Positions 24,040 to 35,465 of a DNA stretch of 64,000 nt are shown here, one piece after another. Under the pieces are notes generated by a model. That model was not told where the DNA came from. It made no database searches and saw only the letters and a list, made by a program, of their open reading frames with translations. A program made the translations under genes and the position numbers. Location of the stretch: positions 992,001-1,056,000 of the forward strand of contig JAPTOF010000026.1 of NCBI GenBank assembly GCA_028554755.1, written 5' to 3'. Origin of the DNA: Cordia subcordata. Lineage: Eukaryota; Streptophyta; Magnoliopsida; Boraginales; Cordiaceae. Position 1 is the stretch's first letter, and every line of letters begins with the position of its first letter.

Positions 24040-24850
24040 TTTGAGATTTGAAGAAAGTTAGATTGTTTTTCATTGTTATTCCAACATTCAGAAGCATAAT
24101 GACTGAATTTGTGGTAATTGTAACATTCAATATTTTTCTGGTTTCCACGCCCTTGTCCATGTCTAGCTCTTCCTCTACCTCTTCCTCTGATTCGTTGATT
24201 CCCAAAATTCTTTATTTCTTCTTGTTGATTTTTGGCCTTGTAAATTAAGATTTGATTCCAAAGCTTGCTCTATGGTGTTGACATTAGAATTCTTTTGAAT
24301 GTGTTGCTCATGCACTTGGAGTGATCCCATCAACTCTTCAACTGTGAGTTTATCTAGGTCTTTTGACTCTTCAATTGCAACCACCACATGCTTAAAAGAC
24401 TTTATAAGTGATCGTAATATTTTCTCAACAACTCGAACATCTTTAATAGTTTCTCCATTTCTTTTCAACTGATTAACAATTGAAAGTAAGCGAGAAAAAT
24501 AATCAGAAATTAATTCATCTTCTTTCATGTGAGCATTTTCAAATTCGCCTCGAAGTGTTTGTAAATGAACTCTTTTAACATGATCCACTCCTTTGAACAA
24601 AGTGGCGAGTTTGTCCCATGCTTCTTTAGTTGATTTTGCTTTTGCAATTTTCTTGAACATGGATTCACCTACACCTTGGTAAAGCAAAAATAATGCCTTT
24701 TTATCTTTCTTTCTTAATTCACACAGTGATTGTCTTTGCTCCGTATTCAAAGTTGTTTCAGCTTTTGCCATGGGTTCTTCATATCCGTCTACAATAATCT
24801 CCAAAGGTCTTGAGAACCAAAGAGAGCCTTCATTTGAATACTCCAACTTC
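24040..24850 (-). pseudogene. copia B gag (UBN2-like)
   Basis: The N-terminal NYGSWSIQMKALFGSQDLW lies in one frame. A one-base loss near 24803 shifts to the frame with EIIVDGYEEPMAKAETTL, LYQGVGESMFKKIAKAKSTK, EAWDKLATLFKG and LSIVNQLKRNGETIKDVRVV. The open frame extended to 24846 begins at a TTG codon and is not a true start. The zinc knuckle near 24105-24150 reads CYNYHKFSHYASEC, with Tyr in place of the second Cys and Ser in place of the Gly, so it is broken. Confidence 0.9.
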
Positions 24851-24931
24851 CATAATTGTCTATAGTGAGTTTTAGAAGTTGAGGTTACACAAGATTGTGC
24901 GTTATGAAAGAATTCACACTCCCAATTTACC

Positions 24932-24949
24932 GTGGCTCTGATGCCACTA
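24932..24949 (-). other. primer-binding site of copia B, tRNA-iMet type
   Basis: Minus-strand TAGTGGCATCAGAGCCAC directly follows the 5' LTR. It matches the common TGGTATCAGAGCCA site with one difference. Confidence 0.88.
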
Positions 24950-25353
24950 TATTGGGAATTATTTTGGATTTACAAATACTTAGACAAATTTGAGAGCACA
25001 AGGAAGAATAAAATTACCATTAAATATGATATGTATTGAATATAAAAAATTCTCAAAGTATATAGGCTGCTGCCTTTATAGTAGAACTCACTTTTCTCTC
25101 AATATTTTCTTCTTTTCGCTCACTCTTTTTGCTTTTCCTTTCTTGATTGCCAAAACACTTTGCAAAGCACCCCTATTTATATTAGTAGTAGCCTACTCTA
25201 AGCATTTAATAAATATATAGGAAAACTAAACATATTTAACTAAGTTCATGGCTATAAAGATGTATCATGTATGTACATGAATCTTCCTTTGCCAAGTTTC
25301 ATGAACCAGTCATTATTCCTTATCTAATTAATTTTGGTTTGCATTTTCCAACA
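24950..25353 (-). repeat. 5' LTR of copia B
   Basis: 404 bp paired with 20526-20932. The terminal TG is mutated to TA on the inner side. TSD AAAAG follows. A minus-strand TATAAATAG lies at 25173-25181. Confidence 0.95.
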
Positions 25354-25358
25354 AAAAG

Positions 25359-27034
25359 CCACAATAATATGAGATTTACACTGAAATTATGCTCAAAACA
25401 CATCTCAAACTTCTATTAATATGTCATATTTCAAAATATATATGGCTTGGCATCCATATCTAGAATTGTATTCTTGATTTTGAGGATTGTAAGCAAAGTT
25501 GACTAACTATACACTTACTTCTTTAGTGTAGTTATGTGCACATAACTCTATAAAGAGTCTTAAATTATTTATGAGCTCACTATAATTACTATATGTACAA
25601 TATGATAAAAGGAATTGCTATAAAATAATATTAATATGTACCAACATTATTGCAACAGAAAAGTGTAAATCATTTAACGTATGAGTCCATAATTTAAAAA
25701 GATGATGCACCAAAAAAAAGTCTTGTTGTTTTGGTGCATATCTCAGTTATTGTATGGAACGAAAAGTTTGTTGGTTTAGAAAATAGATGAATAATATGGC
25801 CACACTTTAGCCTATTTTATTGGCAAGCACAATCATATACAGTGTGTTGAGTGTTTACAGATTGTTGATCTACTTAACACTGACTAGGAACCTTTAGTTA
25901 ATATGCCTCTTAAAATGAATTGGAGAGGAAAAGAACTCATATTATACATATGGTTCACGTCTTTATTTTGGAGATAAAATAAATTTCACAATCATAAATT
26001 AAATACTATTATTATAATAGAAAAAAGAAACTTCACAAAAAGAAACTTCACAATTTACAACTTGATAGTGAAATAATCTCAATCAGGTTATAAGACCTAT
26101 GATTATGACTCCATAGCACATTAATAGTCTTGGTCTCAGGAGAATTCTAAACATTAGAAATATGACTTGACCACAATAATACAAATAATTCATGTCATAT
26201 GAATACATAATATTTTTATGTCCAGCAAATATTTCTAACGAATAAAAGTAGAAGGATTGAGCTTTATGATATATGGGCTTTAATATATATATTTGTATTT
26301 AGTTGTGTGCCTACAGACAGTCTGACGTTGTTTTAGTTCTTTGTAATTAATTATATTCCAAAATTTGGAAGTGAACTCAATAAGCCATCAGCTTTAATAC
26401 TTTGATGAATTTCATCACTATACCTTTGTAAACAAGTGTGCACAACAGGCTCCACTACTCTTTATGTAATCCAACAGAGACGAAATTTTGCTCAACTTTT
26501 AAGGAGTTGGATTATGGCTTGGGGACTGTTAATTTGTTGAAATATGGCTTTTGAGATACTAAGGAAACGTACAGTTACACTAAATGCCACGGGGTCTTAA
26601 GATTTTTATCATACCCATATGTCCACTTGAATCGTTGCATCCAATACATGGTCCGCTATCCACCATACCCGAACTTCAAATCTTTGTGCCAAGAGTGATC
26701 CCGGGTTACTAACTCCTTCCAACGTTTTCAATTGTAATAAAAACACTTAGCATGGCATGTCCTAAAAAAATTGAATTTCATGGCAATTATCATCACATCA
26801 TCTTTTTAATGGAAGCATGTTCAACATAAAGGGATCAAAAGGGATCATTAATATCATGCCTACTGTATATGGTTTCTAATCGTTATTGATGCGTCCTAGT
26901 CGACACTAGCAAGCGCACTTCTCCGAGAAAAGACGTTTTATCCTATTTTTCTTGCTTTAGGCATTGTCTCCCCCTAATCCAATCTCCTCTCAATTAGGAG
27001 TTTTCTTCTTTTTATAAGAGAAAAGAAGTCCTAG
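25359..27034. other. outer element internal region, segment next to TRIM
   Basis: 1.7 kb with stops in all frames and no retroelement motif. A short direct duplication AAAAAGAAACTTCACAA occurs at about 26020-26055. Nothing else is recognised. Confidence 0.5.
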
Positions 27035-27416
27035 TGTAATGACCCAGGCCCAACTACTGGCTTACCACAACTTTTAAGCCTAACCAACTGGACTAAAATG
27101 CTTAAACTGGTGATGGTAGGCCAGTAGTTGAGCCTTGATCATTACAAGTGGTATTAGAGTATGCTCTGGGCAGATTTCATGCTGCCTGGGGTCCTGGACT
27201 GTGGGTTTGTTCTATTTGTGTTTGGGCCGCGATGAGGACGTCGTATGTTTAATGCGGGGAGTCTGTAACGCCCCATTCTCCATCGATCCTATATGAGATT
27301 TGTATGCACTTTATAATGGCTTGGGTTCACTACTATTGTCATCACTGGGTTTAGCATTTTGAGTTAATTGGTTAGGCTCAAGTTTGGAGGCCAATAGTTG
27401 GGCTTGGGTCATTATA
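27035..27416 (+). mobile_element. TRIM (terminal-repeat retrotransposon in miniature)
   Basis: 382 bp. Two LTR-like ends (27035-27146, 112 bp; 27264-27416, 153 bp) both start TGTAA and share the end GGCCAGTAGTTG...TCATTACA / GGCCAATAGTTG...TCATTATA. A primer-site-like AGTGGTATTAGAGTATGC follows the first, and GCGGGGAGTC (purine-rich) precedes the second. The flanks CCTAG and CCGAG are an imperfect 5-bp duplication. It has no coding capacity, as is usual for TRIMs. The first LTR seems to have lost about 40 internal bases. It is inserted in the outer element. Confidence 0.72.
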
Positions 27417-28062
27417 CCGAGACTAAAAGAGTTTCTTATTCTAAAATTCTTCCCCATAAAGAGTTTTTTCATAAAATAATTGTCCTAATCTAACAAAGGA
27501 AAGATAATGCTTGCTTCTCAAGGCAATATATAATTGTTTCTTTCCTTCCAAAAAGTCTTCCAAAATTATTAAAAATGTCAATTGAAGCTTTCTATAAAAT
27601 TGCTCTTGAAAATTTACTCCAAATTCTCACTAGAGCACTTCGTGGGCTGCTCATGGAATTTCTATGCGACTATAACCTAGTCATGGAATTATTTGTCCAC
27701 GTCTCATGAGCCACTCATGGAAATTTTCTAATTCTAAGGGCTAACCATGAAATTCTCTACTTTGCTCCTCATCAATCAAGCATTCCAAAGTCATTCCTCA
27801 ACACATAAAACTCATCCAAATCAAAAGCAATTCATGTCTAACACTAATCACAATTAAGCACAAAAGCCATGAAATCATCAACTTTTAACATGAAAAAAAC
27901 CAACTAGACACTAAAAAGACCATTAAAATACCTATAAAAGTAGCCTACATCAATAATCTTTCCAAGCATGACATTGAAAAAAATAAACTTTTATTCTTAA
28001 AAAAAATTAAAACTTAAATATTTTGATAAAAACAATTTCATGCAGCTTTTTATTTGATATTA
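27417..28062. other. outer element internal region next to its 5' LTR
   Basis: No coding frame. It contains similar phrases with CTCATGGAATT and CCATGGAAATT repeated around 27645-27750, a possible degenerate repeat in the leader. Confidence 0.5.
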
Positions 28063-28079
28063 GTGGCTCTGGTACCATT
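28063..28079 (-). other. primer-binding site of outer element
   Basis: Minus-strand TGGTACCAGAGCC, a one-base variant of the tRNA-iMet-complementary site, directly adjacent to the right LTR. It sets the orientation of the outer element. Confidence 0.85.
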
Positions 28080-28598
28080 TGTTAGAATTTAATAGATCTA
28101 ATATTAGAAATAAAAATATTGCAATAATAAATTAAATAAATGATTTTTAAGGCATACCTTGATTTGAAGTCATTGAATCCTTTCTTACAATAATTCGACA
28201 ATGAAACTGTAACAGCATGTTATGATAGGCATGCCTGGACTAGGTGTTCCCTCTCCTTCTCTAACTTCTGTATGATGGCTCTCAATGGTGTAAACCAAAC
28301 CCTACTTACTTATTTATAGGCAATTTGTATTCTGAATGGGAGAGAAGGTCTAGTCTTAAAAACTTTATTGGGTCCCTACATCAATGTACCTTAAAACTTC
28401 AAACAGGCTCTACACTTTGCATATCATACCACTAGAATAATAATATATTCATGAGACAGGCCTAAGCCCAATTGGAATGGATCATGATAAATAAATTTTG
28501 GGCTTCACTGATTAACCTCAATCCATTTTTTGAAAGCATAAAAAAAATCTCAATCAGTGGTAGCCCACAACTTAAGTAAAAAAAAAGAAATTCTAACA
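28080..28598 (-). repeat. 5' LTR of outer element
   Basis: 519 bp with TG...CA ends, paired with 11022-11534, followed by TSD TGTCA (28599-28603). A minus-strand TATAAATA box lies at 28311-28318. Confidence 0.9.
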
Positions 28599-28852
28599 TG
28601 TCATGCCTTGGGGTTGGGAATTTGTGAATTGGGGCATGACGCAATGTGTTCAAAAACATAATTAATAATACTAAAATTTCATGGATCTCTAGTATCATTA
28701 AAATAGATATATAGTGCATTAGTCAAATAAATTCCTTGTATATGCAAATATATTGCATTTGCTCCTTTAGTACACATCAACGACATACAGGGCAATAAAA
28801 GGTCTAATTTTCTTTTTAGATGACATTTTGGCTAACATTCTATGCTTAATAT

Positions 28853-29391
28853 TTAATTTTCTTCTTTTCCTGTTCGCAGACAAGTTATTGGAGGGGTAGT
28901 CTTGGTGAATACTTTTCCAAAAGCGTTCCAGCAAAAAGGGACAGATACGGACACTCCTCTAGCGGAGTTCAACTCGATGCCTGCAAGTTTTATGTCTTGG
29001 CAAGGGAAGGAGTCACTGCATGCAAAAGAAGCAGCTTTTACTGTATATGTTCCTCTGATTGATTCATATGTTATTCCTGACACAACAACCGCTGATGTTT
29101 GGTTCTTGCAATTGTTTCCTTTGTCACAATAATATTGATCGATTACGATTGGGGTGTTTACTTGATATGCATGGATGTTTGTAAAATTTATGAGTTTCAC
29201 CATGCCTGAACCACCCTGCAGTTCATTGATAATATCTTTAAAATTAGACGTCTATATGTGTGTGTATATATATACATATACATATACATGCATACATACA
29301 TATATATATATACACACACACATGCACACATATACACACACAAATATTAACTGATGATGAATAATTATCGATAAACAAGAAAAGGGCTACA

Positions 29392-29467
<76 letters not shown>

Positions 29468-29663
29468 TTTCCTAAGAAACATTTTCCTCTATCAAAATTA
29501 TTTCATAAATTAATGAATTTATTTTTGAAAATATATCAAGTATTATTTTTGGTCAACAAAAAATTATAATTATTTCCTAAAATAATTTTTTTCACCTAAT
29601 TGACATATAGTTATTTTGGTCCAATTTTGTAACTAGATTTATATTTTAACCTTGGATATATAC

Positions 29664-29694
<31 letters not shown>

Positions 29695-32600
29695 CATATA
29701 TATATATACATGTATATATATATATGTATATATATATATATGTATGTATGTATGTAGGTATGTATGTATGTATGTGTGTAGTGTTGTTTTTTATCGCATC
29801 TAAAATCATTTTCTAATTTTACCTTTTTAATTTAAATATTTTATTTAATTATTGTAAATTTATAATAAGAAATTATCAATATTGAAAATTACTAAAAATG
29901 AAATATAAAAAATTATATTTTCTCCTTAAATAGATTGTAAAAATTAAATATCAATAATAAACAAAAATATAAAAATGTACATTTTATTTCATGCACGGCA
30001 TGGTTTATACTTTAGTTTAGTGAAAAAAAAAATGCTCTTTTTACCTGCCATGTTTTTATTCTTACAGCAGTCATTGCATTTTTTATTATAGAGTCATGAA
30101 CGGTGATGTTATGCACAATATCTTTCACACCGCCCCTTCCAAGTCCTCCAATGCTAATTCCATGCCCAGGTCCACAGTTTACGCCATAGATTTCGACGTT
30201 CGAGCATCCTCCTAGTATAGAGATACAATCATCTCCTGCAAAAAATAGATTTGAAACTAGTGCAATTGTAAGAAATTTTGTCCAAGGTCTATCAATAAAA
30301 CACAGTAATGCATATTAAAAGGTTCAATTTAATAGTGCTACTATTATATCAATTGTACTCAATATTAGGTTATGGATCGGAAGTAAAGGTTATCCTTGTA
30401 AAATTATACTATTATACTCTGTATTAGATTATACGGTGTAAAAATTATCCATGTAAGTTGTACATGTATTACACACCTAATTAATGTACTTATCAATCAC
30501 CTGTTACTGTTAATATTTTTATACATTTCAATCTTCTGTTGTAAATTTTTACCACAATGAGATCATTTGCAACGTATATTTATATTCCTTACATGTCTTT
30601 TTATCCAAAAGGTAATGTAGTATATTCATATTCTTTTCTTTTCTTTTTCTTTTTCCTAACTTTTGTGCAAGTTAGATTTTGGTTGTATAAATTTTTCTCT
30701 AGTTAGGTGGCAATACTTTGGACCTAATTTACTCTTGATCCATCTCAAAACATTACTTTGAAATCACGAAAGAGAGAAGAATAGTTCATCAGCCTATATA
30801 TATACATACAAACATACATACATATATATATATATATATGTATGTATGTATATATAGTAATTAACTATGATTTGCTTTGGCAATTGCTTAATTACCGTTA
30901 GGTGGAAGAAGCAATTAGCAAAAAATAACAAGATACTGCTCTATCTAATAGAAATAATTATTTGATGGGCAAATAATTTTTACTTGTCAACTACATAGTT
31001 CATTGTATTGGAAAAAAAAAAAAAAAAGAAACAACGAATTAAAGAAGATCATTTATGATATTTATGAATTACCACAAGCAAGATTGACATTATGAATAAC
31101 CACATCTCGAGCACTTGCTAAATTGATTCCATCTGTGTTAGGACTGTCACCAGGGGATGAAATGCTAATTCCTGCGATCCTCACACCAGTACACCTGTAG
31201 ATCTTGAGGTGCTTTAGAGGGCTATTTTGGATTGTTATGCCAGTTACTCTGACGTTAGAGCATCCCCCAAAAACGAGTGCCTACCATATATAAAAATATC
31301 ACTTAATTTATTTATCATCTTCATTTGATTAATGTGTGATAGCAAAATATGTAAGAATATATCTATAGACTGTACTCACTGTTGGCTTTGCACTTGGTAA
31401 CTTCACTTGGGATTTGCCATGTAATAGCTGCAAAACATCACCCATGCCACAGAAAAGTTTATAATTAATAAGATACATTAATTGGAAGTTGAAATAGATG
31501 GTAAAACTTATTATTATTATTGTAGATTTTATATATGATGAAGCCAATATTATAATATTCTAGTAACATAGATCGAATCCATGCATGTGTAGGTCATCTA
31601 AAGACCATTGAACCTTCATGTTATTAAATACCACCCCGCTAGCTACTTTCTAAAATGTAGGACGATGTCCTTTTCAATGGGATATATGATACTTTGTTTT
31701 AGAAAGTAAATGAGAGTTATGAGGGATTTCTAAAACAAAAGGGTGTAAGGTATGCATGCGCAGTACTTTAGATAAATCACGGAGGATAATTAGTTACCCA
31801 ATTGTTTGAGTGGGTATAATTCGAATACTTTGATCCATGAATAGCTAGATCATGTGCTCCCTCATAACTATTATTTTCTGATGAATCTTTCCACCAAATT
31901 GAGCCTTTTCCATCCAAGATTCCTTTACCTTGAATGGTTATACCTTTAACGGATTCAAATTGGATCCATGCTTGGGGACTTGATGCCCACGCCTCGGCAT
32001 TTTCAGGAGCAACAATTTTACCATCTAGCTAAAACACACAAAACCCATTAATCAGTGACACTGGAATACTTATTTAGTACCAATTAATGATAACAAAAGA
32101 GCAGAAGTGACAGAATTTACATGGAAGGTAATATCCGATGCACAATAATACCCTAAAAATATTGTAGGCTTCACAAGGAACATAAATCCTGATGGTACCA
32201 ATATTGTTGATCCCGTAACTTTACAAGCATCTTTCCATGCTTCTTGAAATGCCTGTCAAGTGCGTGCATGAATATATATATTAATTGGTGAATATTTGTA
32301 ATAGTTAAAATAGAAAATATTGCTATATATTAGTATATATTATTAAGGTCTATTTTGTTTTCACATTTTGAAGAACCAAATTGGTTTCTACACTCCAAAA
32401 ACTCTATCAGAGAAACATGCAAAGTTGAAGGAAAAAATTTACAGGGTCTCCTTTATTTCAAGGCCTAAGTCAACTGCATTTTGGCTTTAACAGGAAGTGT
32501 CACAATTTTTTTTTTAATTTCTCCTTTTCATGTTTTTAAGATGGAATTTTTCACTATAAAAGTCAATTTAACTTTCTAAAATGAAAAATCAAATTCAGCC

Positions 32601-32827
32601 TAAGATTTCAAATACATCACTCATTTCCATATATTCACCTCTGTGTCATCAGCTTTCCCGTCTCCTTTTGCGCCATATTTTATTACACTGAGAACAGTTG
32701 ACGCAGGAAATCCTTCTACTTTGCTCCCTAAGCCTTCTCTAGCATTGCAAATGAAAGGGTCTATTGACCACTCTAGAAATGCAAGAACAATGACAACGAT
32801 CACATTCCTAATAGCAAATTTTAACAT
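28853..32827 (-). CDS. polygalacturonase, GH28 family, seven exons
   Basis: Secreted pectin-degrading enzyme that hydrolyses alpha-1,4-galacturonosyl bonds in the plant cell wall. My splice model on minus is 32827-32639, 32252-32121, 32028-31798, 31427-31380, 31280-31073, 30235-30045 and 29215-28853. All introns are GT/AG and phases agree, giving 453 residues, a normal length. Residues 1-30 form a signal peptide (hydrophobic [10 protein letters not shown]). [16 protein letters not shown] is the usual mature start. Catalytic motifs are NTD (248-250), GDD (270-272), GHG (293-295) and RIK (328-330). Two small departures are ISILGG after GDDC, where ISIQTG is typical, and AVRIKTW where GVRIKTW is typical. 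Endo or exo mode cannot be decided from sequence. It appears intact and is the only such gene in the window. Confidence 0.92.
29216..30044 (-). repeat. polygalacturonase intron 6 with TA microsatellites and Helitron-like tail
   Basis: An 829-bp intron. It holds a CACATA/TACA-rich tract (29260-29345), a nearly pure (AT)n run of about 70 bases (29393-29466) and a second TA/TATG tract (29656-29780). The stretch 29870-30010 is similar to 45860-45980 in the Helitron-rich block, and its ATGCACGGCAT-like sequence may be a decayed Helitron 3' hairpin. Confidence 0.75.
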
Positions 32828-32959
32828 GATAAATATAATATAATATATCTGAAGATATATTGATGATGTAAATAAGAATGAAGAGAGATCAACAAGGAGG
32901 CTTGTTGGTTAAGGTTTTTTTTTTTTCCCCTCACGTTGCTAAAGAAATGACACAAGGGG

Positions 32960-32968
32960 CTATTTATA
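32960..32968 (-). promoter_or_regulatory. TATA box of the polygalacturonase gene
   Basis: Minus-strand TATAAATAG 133 bp upstream of the start codon. This would put transcription start near 32930. The leader then contains a poly-A/T run (32911-32925). Confidence 0.7.
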
Positions 32969-32999
32969 CAAATGATGGACATATAATTTCCTTATTTTT

Positions 33000-35465
33000 G
33001 TTTACCAAAAATGGTAAATAGTAAAATGTTGTGTAAAAAAATTTAATGATACATAAATTATGCATAACAATTATTTAAATACCAAGTGAAGAACAATTTC
33101 TAATTCTATCTACATTAAGACAGACTCGGAATTTTGAATGAGGGGTGGTGAAAGAGTATCCAAACTAAATTATGATTCATTTTAAGTTTTCAATAATTAT
33201 GAACTAATCACTTCTAGAATAATAATAATAATAAACTATAAAATAAAATATTATATATCGATAGAACTTTTTATAAAATTACCTAATATAAATAGATTAT
33301 ATAAAGCACAAAAATCTAAAAGTTATATTTTTACAGTAGACATCTTAGGTGTTAGAGTTTATTTTTGTTTTAAAAGAGAAGAAAATTACTTTAGTGATAA
33401 ATGAAAAGAGTCAACTAGAATAAATATTTAATAAGCTTAAGAAAGGGGAATAAAAAAAGTGGTTTATAAGCATTGAGAAACTGAAAAAAAAATAGTGGTT
33501 TTGGGGTTTATAGGAATTAAAAAGTAGAAGAATAGAAACGTGATGTTACAGCAAAAAACCTTTCTTTTTTTGCCAAAAGCTTTTAAATTGAAGAAAAGTG
33601 GCAATGTTCAAAAGAGAATTGTGATGCCGCACCATTTAAACTTTTCCGTTTGTCAAAAGCATTGAAAACTGATGCAGCGTTAAAAAAAAGAATAAAAAAT
33701 AGAAGCTAAAAACAAATGTTCTTTTATTTTTGTCAAAAGCATTAAAAATTGATGTAACACAAAAAAATTGACTGAAAAACAGAAGCTAAAAAGAAGTTCA
33801 GTTAAAAACTAACTAAAAGAAAAAATGACTAAAAAATAATTAAAAACAAAAGTGTTTAAAAAGCCGATTAAAAAGAGAAAAAAAGAAAGAAGCAAAAGGG
33901 GTGTTGCTAGTATTGAACTCTAGACCTTTACTTGTTGCAAGAACTTGGAAGCAAATGCCTAGTTATTAATCCAATTAAAACACATCTTTGTCATTAGAGG
34001 GTGGTGAAACTAAATATCTTAATTTTTTAATTGACAAAGGTAATGGAAAAATTAAAAAAAAAAAAAATTGAGAGGTAGCAACCGCCACCATGTGTCACCC
34101 TGCCACCCCAGGTCCGCTGCTAAGGTAACTATAAACTAATTACGGCTATAGATGCATAAAATTATAAGGTATTCATGATGTATTATAAAGGAATTAATTG
34201 TTAGATTACCCACATATTGTTGTAATTATTTAGAAATAACAATGCCGTATATAAGAGTGTAATTAATGAAGGGTAAATTAAATACCCATTTTGACATATC
34301 AACCACATGTGTTTTAATTGTAATCTTCATAGGTTACACCTAAAAAGGTGGAATATAATGTAGTGTCAATTTTTTAACCATAGTTAAGCTATTTACCAAA
34401 TTAGTAAATTGTGAATATCTTTAGGAACTACATACTACACGAACTTTTAAAATGAGGATCTAATGCCTTTTATTTGTAATATCTTTTATGATGCATCAAA
34501 TCGTAATATCACATAACTTTTCAAGGTGGTAATTATTATTTTGATATGTTTCTGGTTATACCAAAAATAATGAATTTTTATTAATAAGAACAAATTTTTG
34601 TAATATGATTGATACTTTTTAACATAAACTAGAGTATAATCCATGCAGTGTGTGGGATAATTAAAAAAAATTAGGACACATGGCACTATAAGATAAGTAT
34701 AAGCTCTATTTTGTACGATACATATATAAATATACAAATCTAGATTATGACTTCAAATTGAGGTTAGGAAAAAAATTTTACTCTACCAAAGATAATGCTC
34801 AATTTAGATTGAGAAATAATTTTGCAAAGGTATTACTCTAAATTGGTATCAAATACTTGACCAAAAAAATTATGCTCAATTATCATATGACATGAAAGTT
34901 CTCTAGGGAAAAAAGTTTATGAATGAGAACACGTGATGTTAAATATGGCATTAGCTCGGGTTTATATAATATATAGATGACATTTTCTTTTCTAGAATTA
35001 CTTACCAACAAAAAGAAAATCTAAAAGGTAGTTTGGTGGAATAAATAGTAGTGGTGAAAAAAAAAAAGAAACACATTAATCTATCATGTTATAAAGTAAT
35101 TATTGTCCAACAACAATAACTATTTGACAGTATATGAGACTAATATGCTCTTATTTAGGATGTCCTTCCTTCATAATGGAGAGTGAATTTATGATTACAA
35201 AAAAAGGCATGAACATTACTACATAATATGGAATTACGGGGTAATTCAAGTGATCGAAATTATCTCTCCATGAATGATGGCCTGGGTTGGGGAATCAGGG
35301 TGGGGGTTTTATTTATAGAAAAATACTAATATATAGATTCCATAAATGAGAAAGAGTTGATTAATAAACCATTAATTGAATAATTAGGAAGCATCTCCTA
35401 TACAATCGAAATGTGATTAAAGTTTCCCATTTTTGCAAAAAAAAAATAGTAATTAAATTAAATAA
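33000..35465. other. AT-rich intergenic region upstream of polygalacturonase
   Basis: No gene is recognised. Around 33560-33800 the phrase TTTGTCAAAAGCATT(A/G)AAAA followed by GATG(C/T)A recurs about three times, spaced by about 90-100 bases, so a short decayed tandem repeat is present. Sequences near 33118-33155 (GGAATTTTGAATGAGGGGTG) and 34100-34125 (CACCCCAGGTCCGCTG) look like transposon ends in opposite orientation, but the match is weak. Confidence 0.45.

Larger units (their letters stand above)
20526..25353 (-). mobile_element. Ty1/copia element B, full length but inactivated
   Basis: 4,828 bp on the minus strand flanked by AAAAG (20521-20525 and 25354-25358). The LTRs are 407 and 404 bp with about 30 substitutions and two small indels, so it is slightly older than copia A by hand count. 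A clean primer site and polypurine tract are present. Order on minus: gag, protease, integrase, RT, RNase H. It belongs to a different copia lineage from element A: the LTRs, gag start and integrase differ clearly. It sits inside the outer LTR element. Confidence 0.94.
11022..28598 (-). mobile_element. old non-coding LTR retrotransposon (LARD-like), host of three later insertions
   Basis: Paired direct repeats at 11022-11534 and 28080-28598 are LTRs with a perfect 5-bp duplication (TGTCA). A primer site reading TGGTACCAGAGCC on the minus strand abuts the right LTR. A purine-rich tract (AAGTGGGAGAC on minus) abuts the left LTR, so the element runs on the minus strand. After the two nested copia elements are removed it is about 6.8 kb. 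I find no gag or pol motif in the remaining 11535-11991, 17975-20520 and 25359-28079, which fits a large non-autonomous LTR derivative (LARD). Complete decay of an autonomous element is the alternative. Confidence 0.8.

Noticed and set aside
20566..25220. Two 76-residue open frames of nearly the same sequence at 20566-20796 and 24990-25220
   Set aside because: They are the same chance frame in the two LTRs of copia B, on the strand opposite to the element.
28902..29132. Plus-strand open frame
   Set aside because: It is the shadow of the last polygalacturonase exon on the minus strand.
33118..34125. Possible 1-kb transposon with inverted GC-rich ends
   Set aside because: The end sequences match over only a few bases and no target duplication was found; not enough to call.
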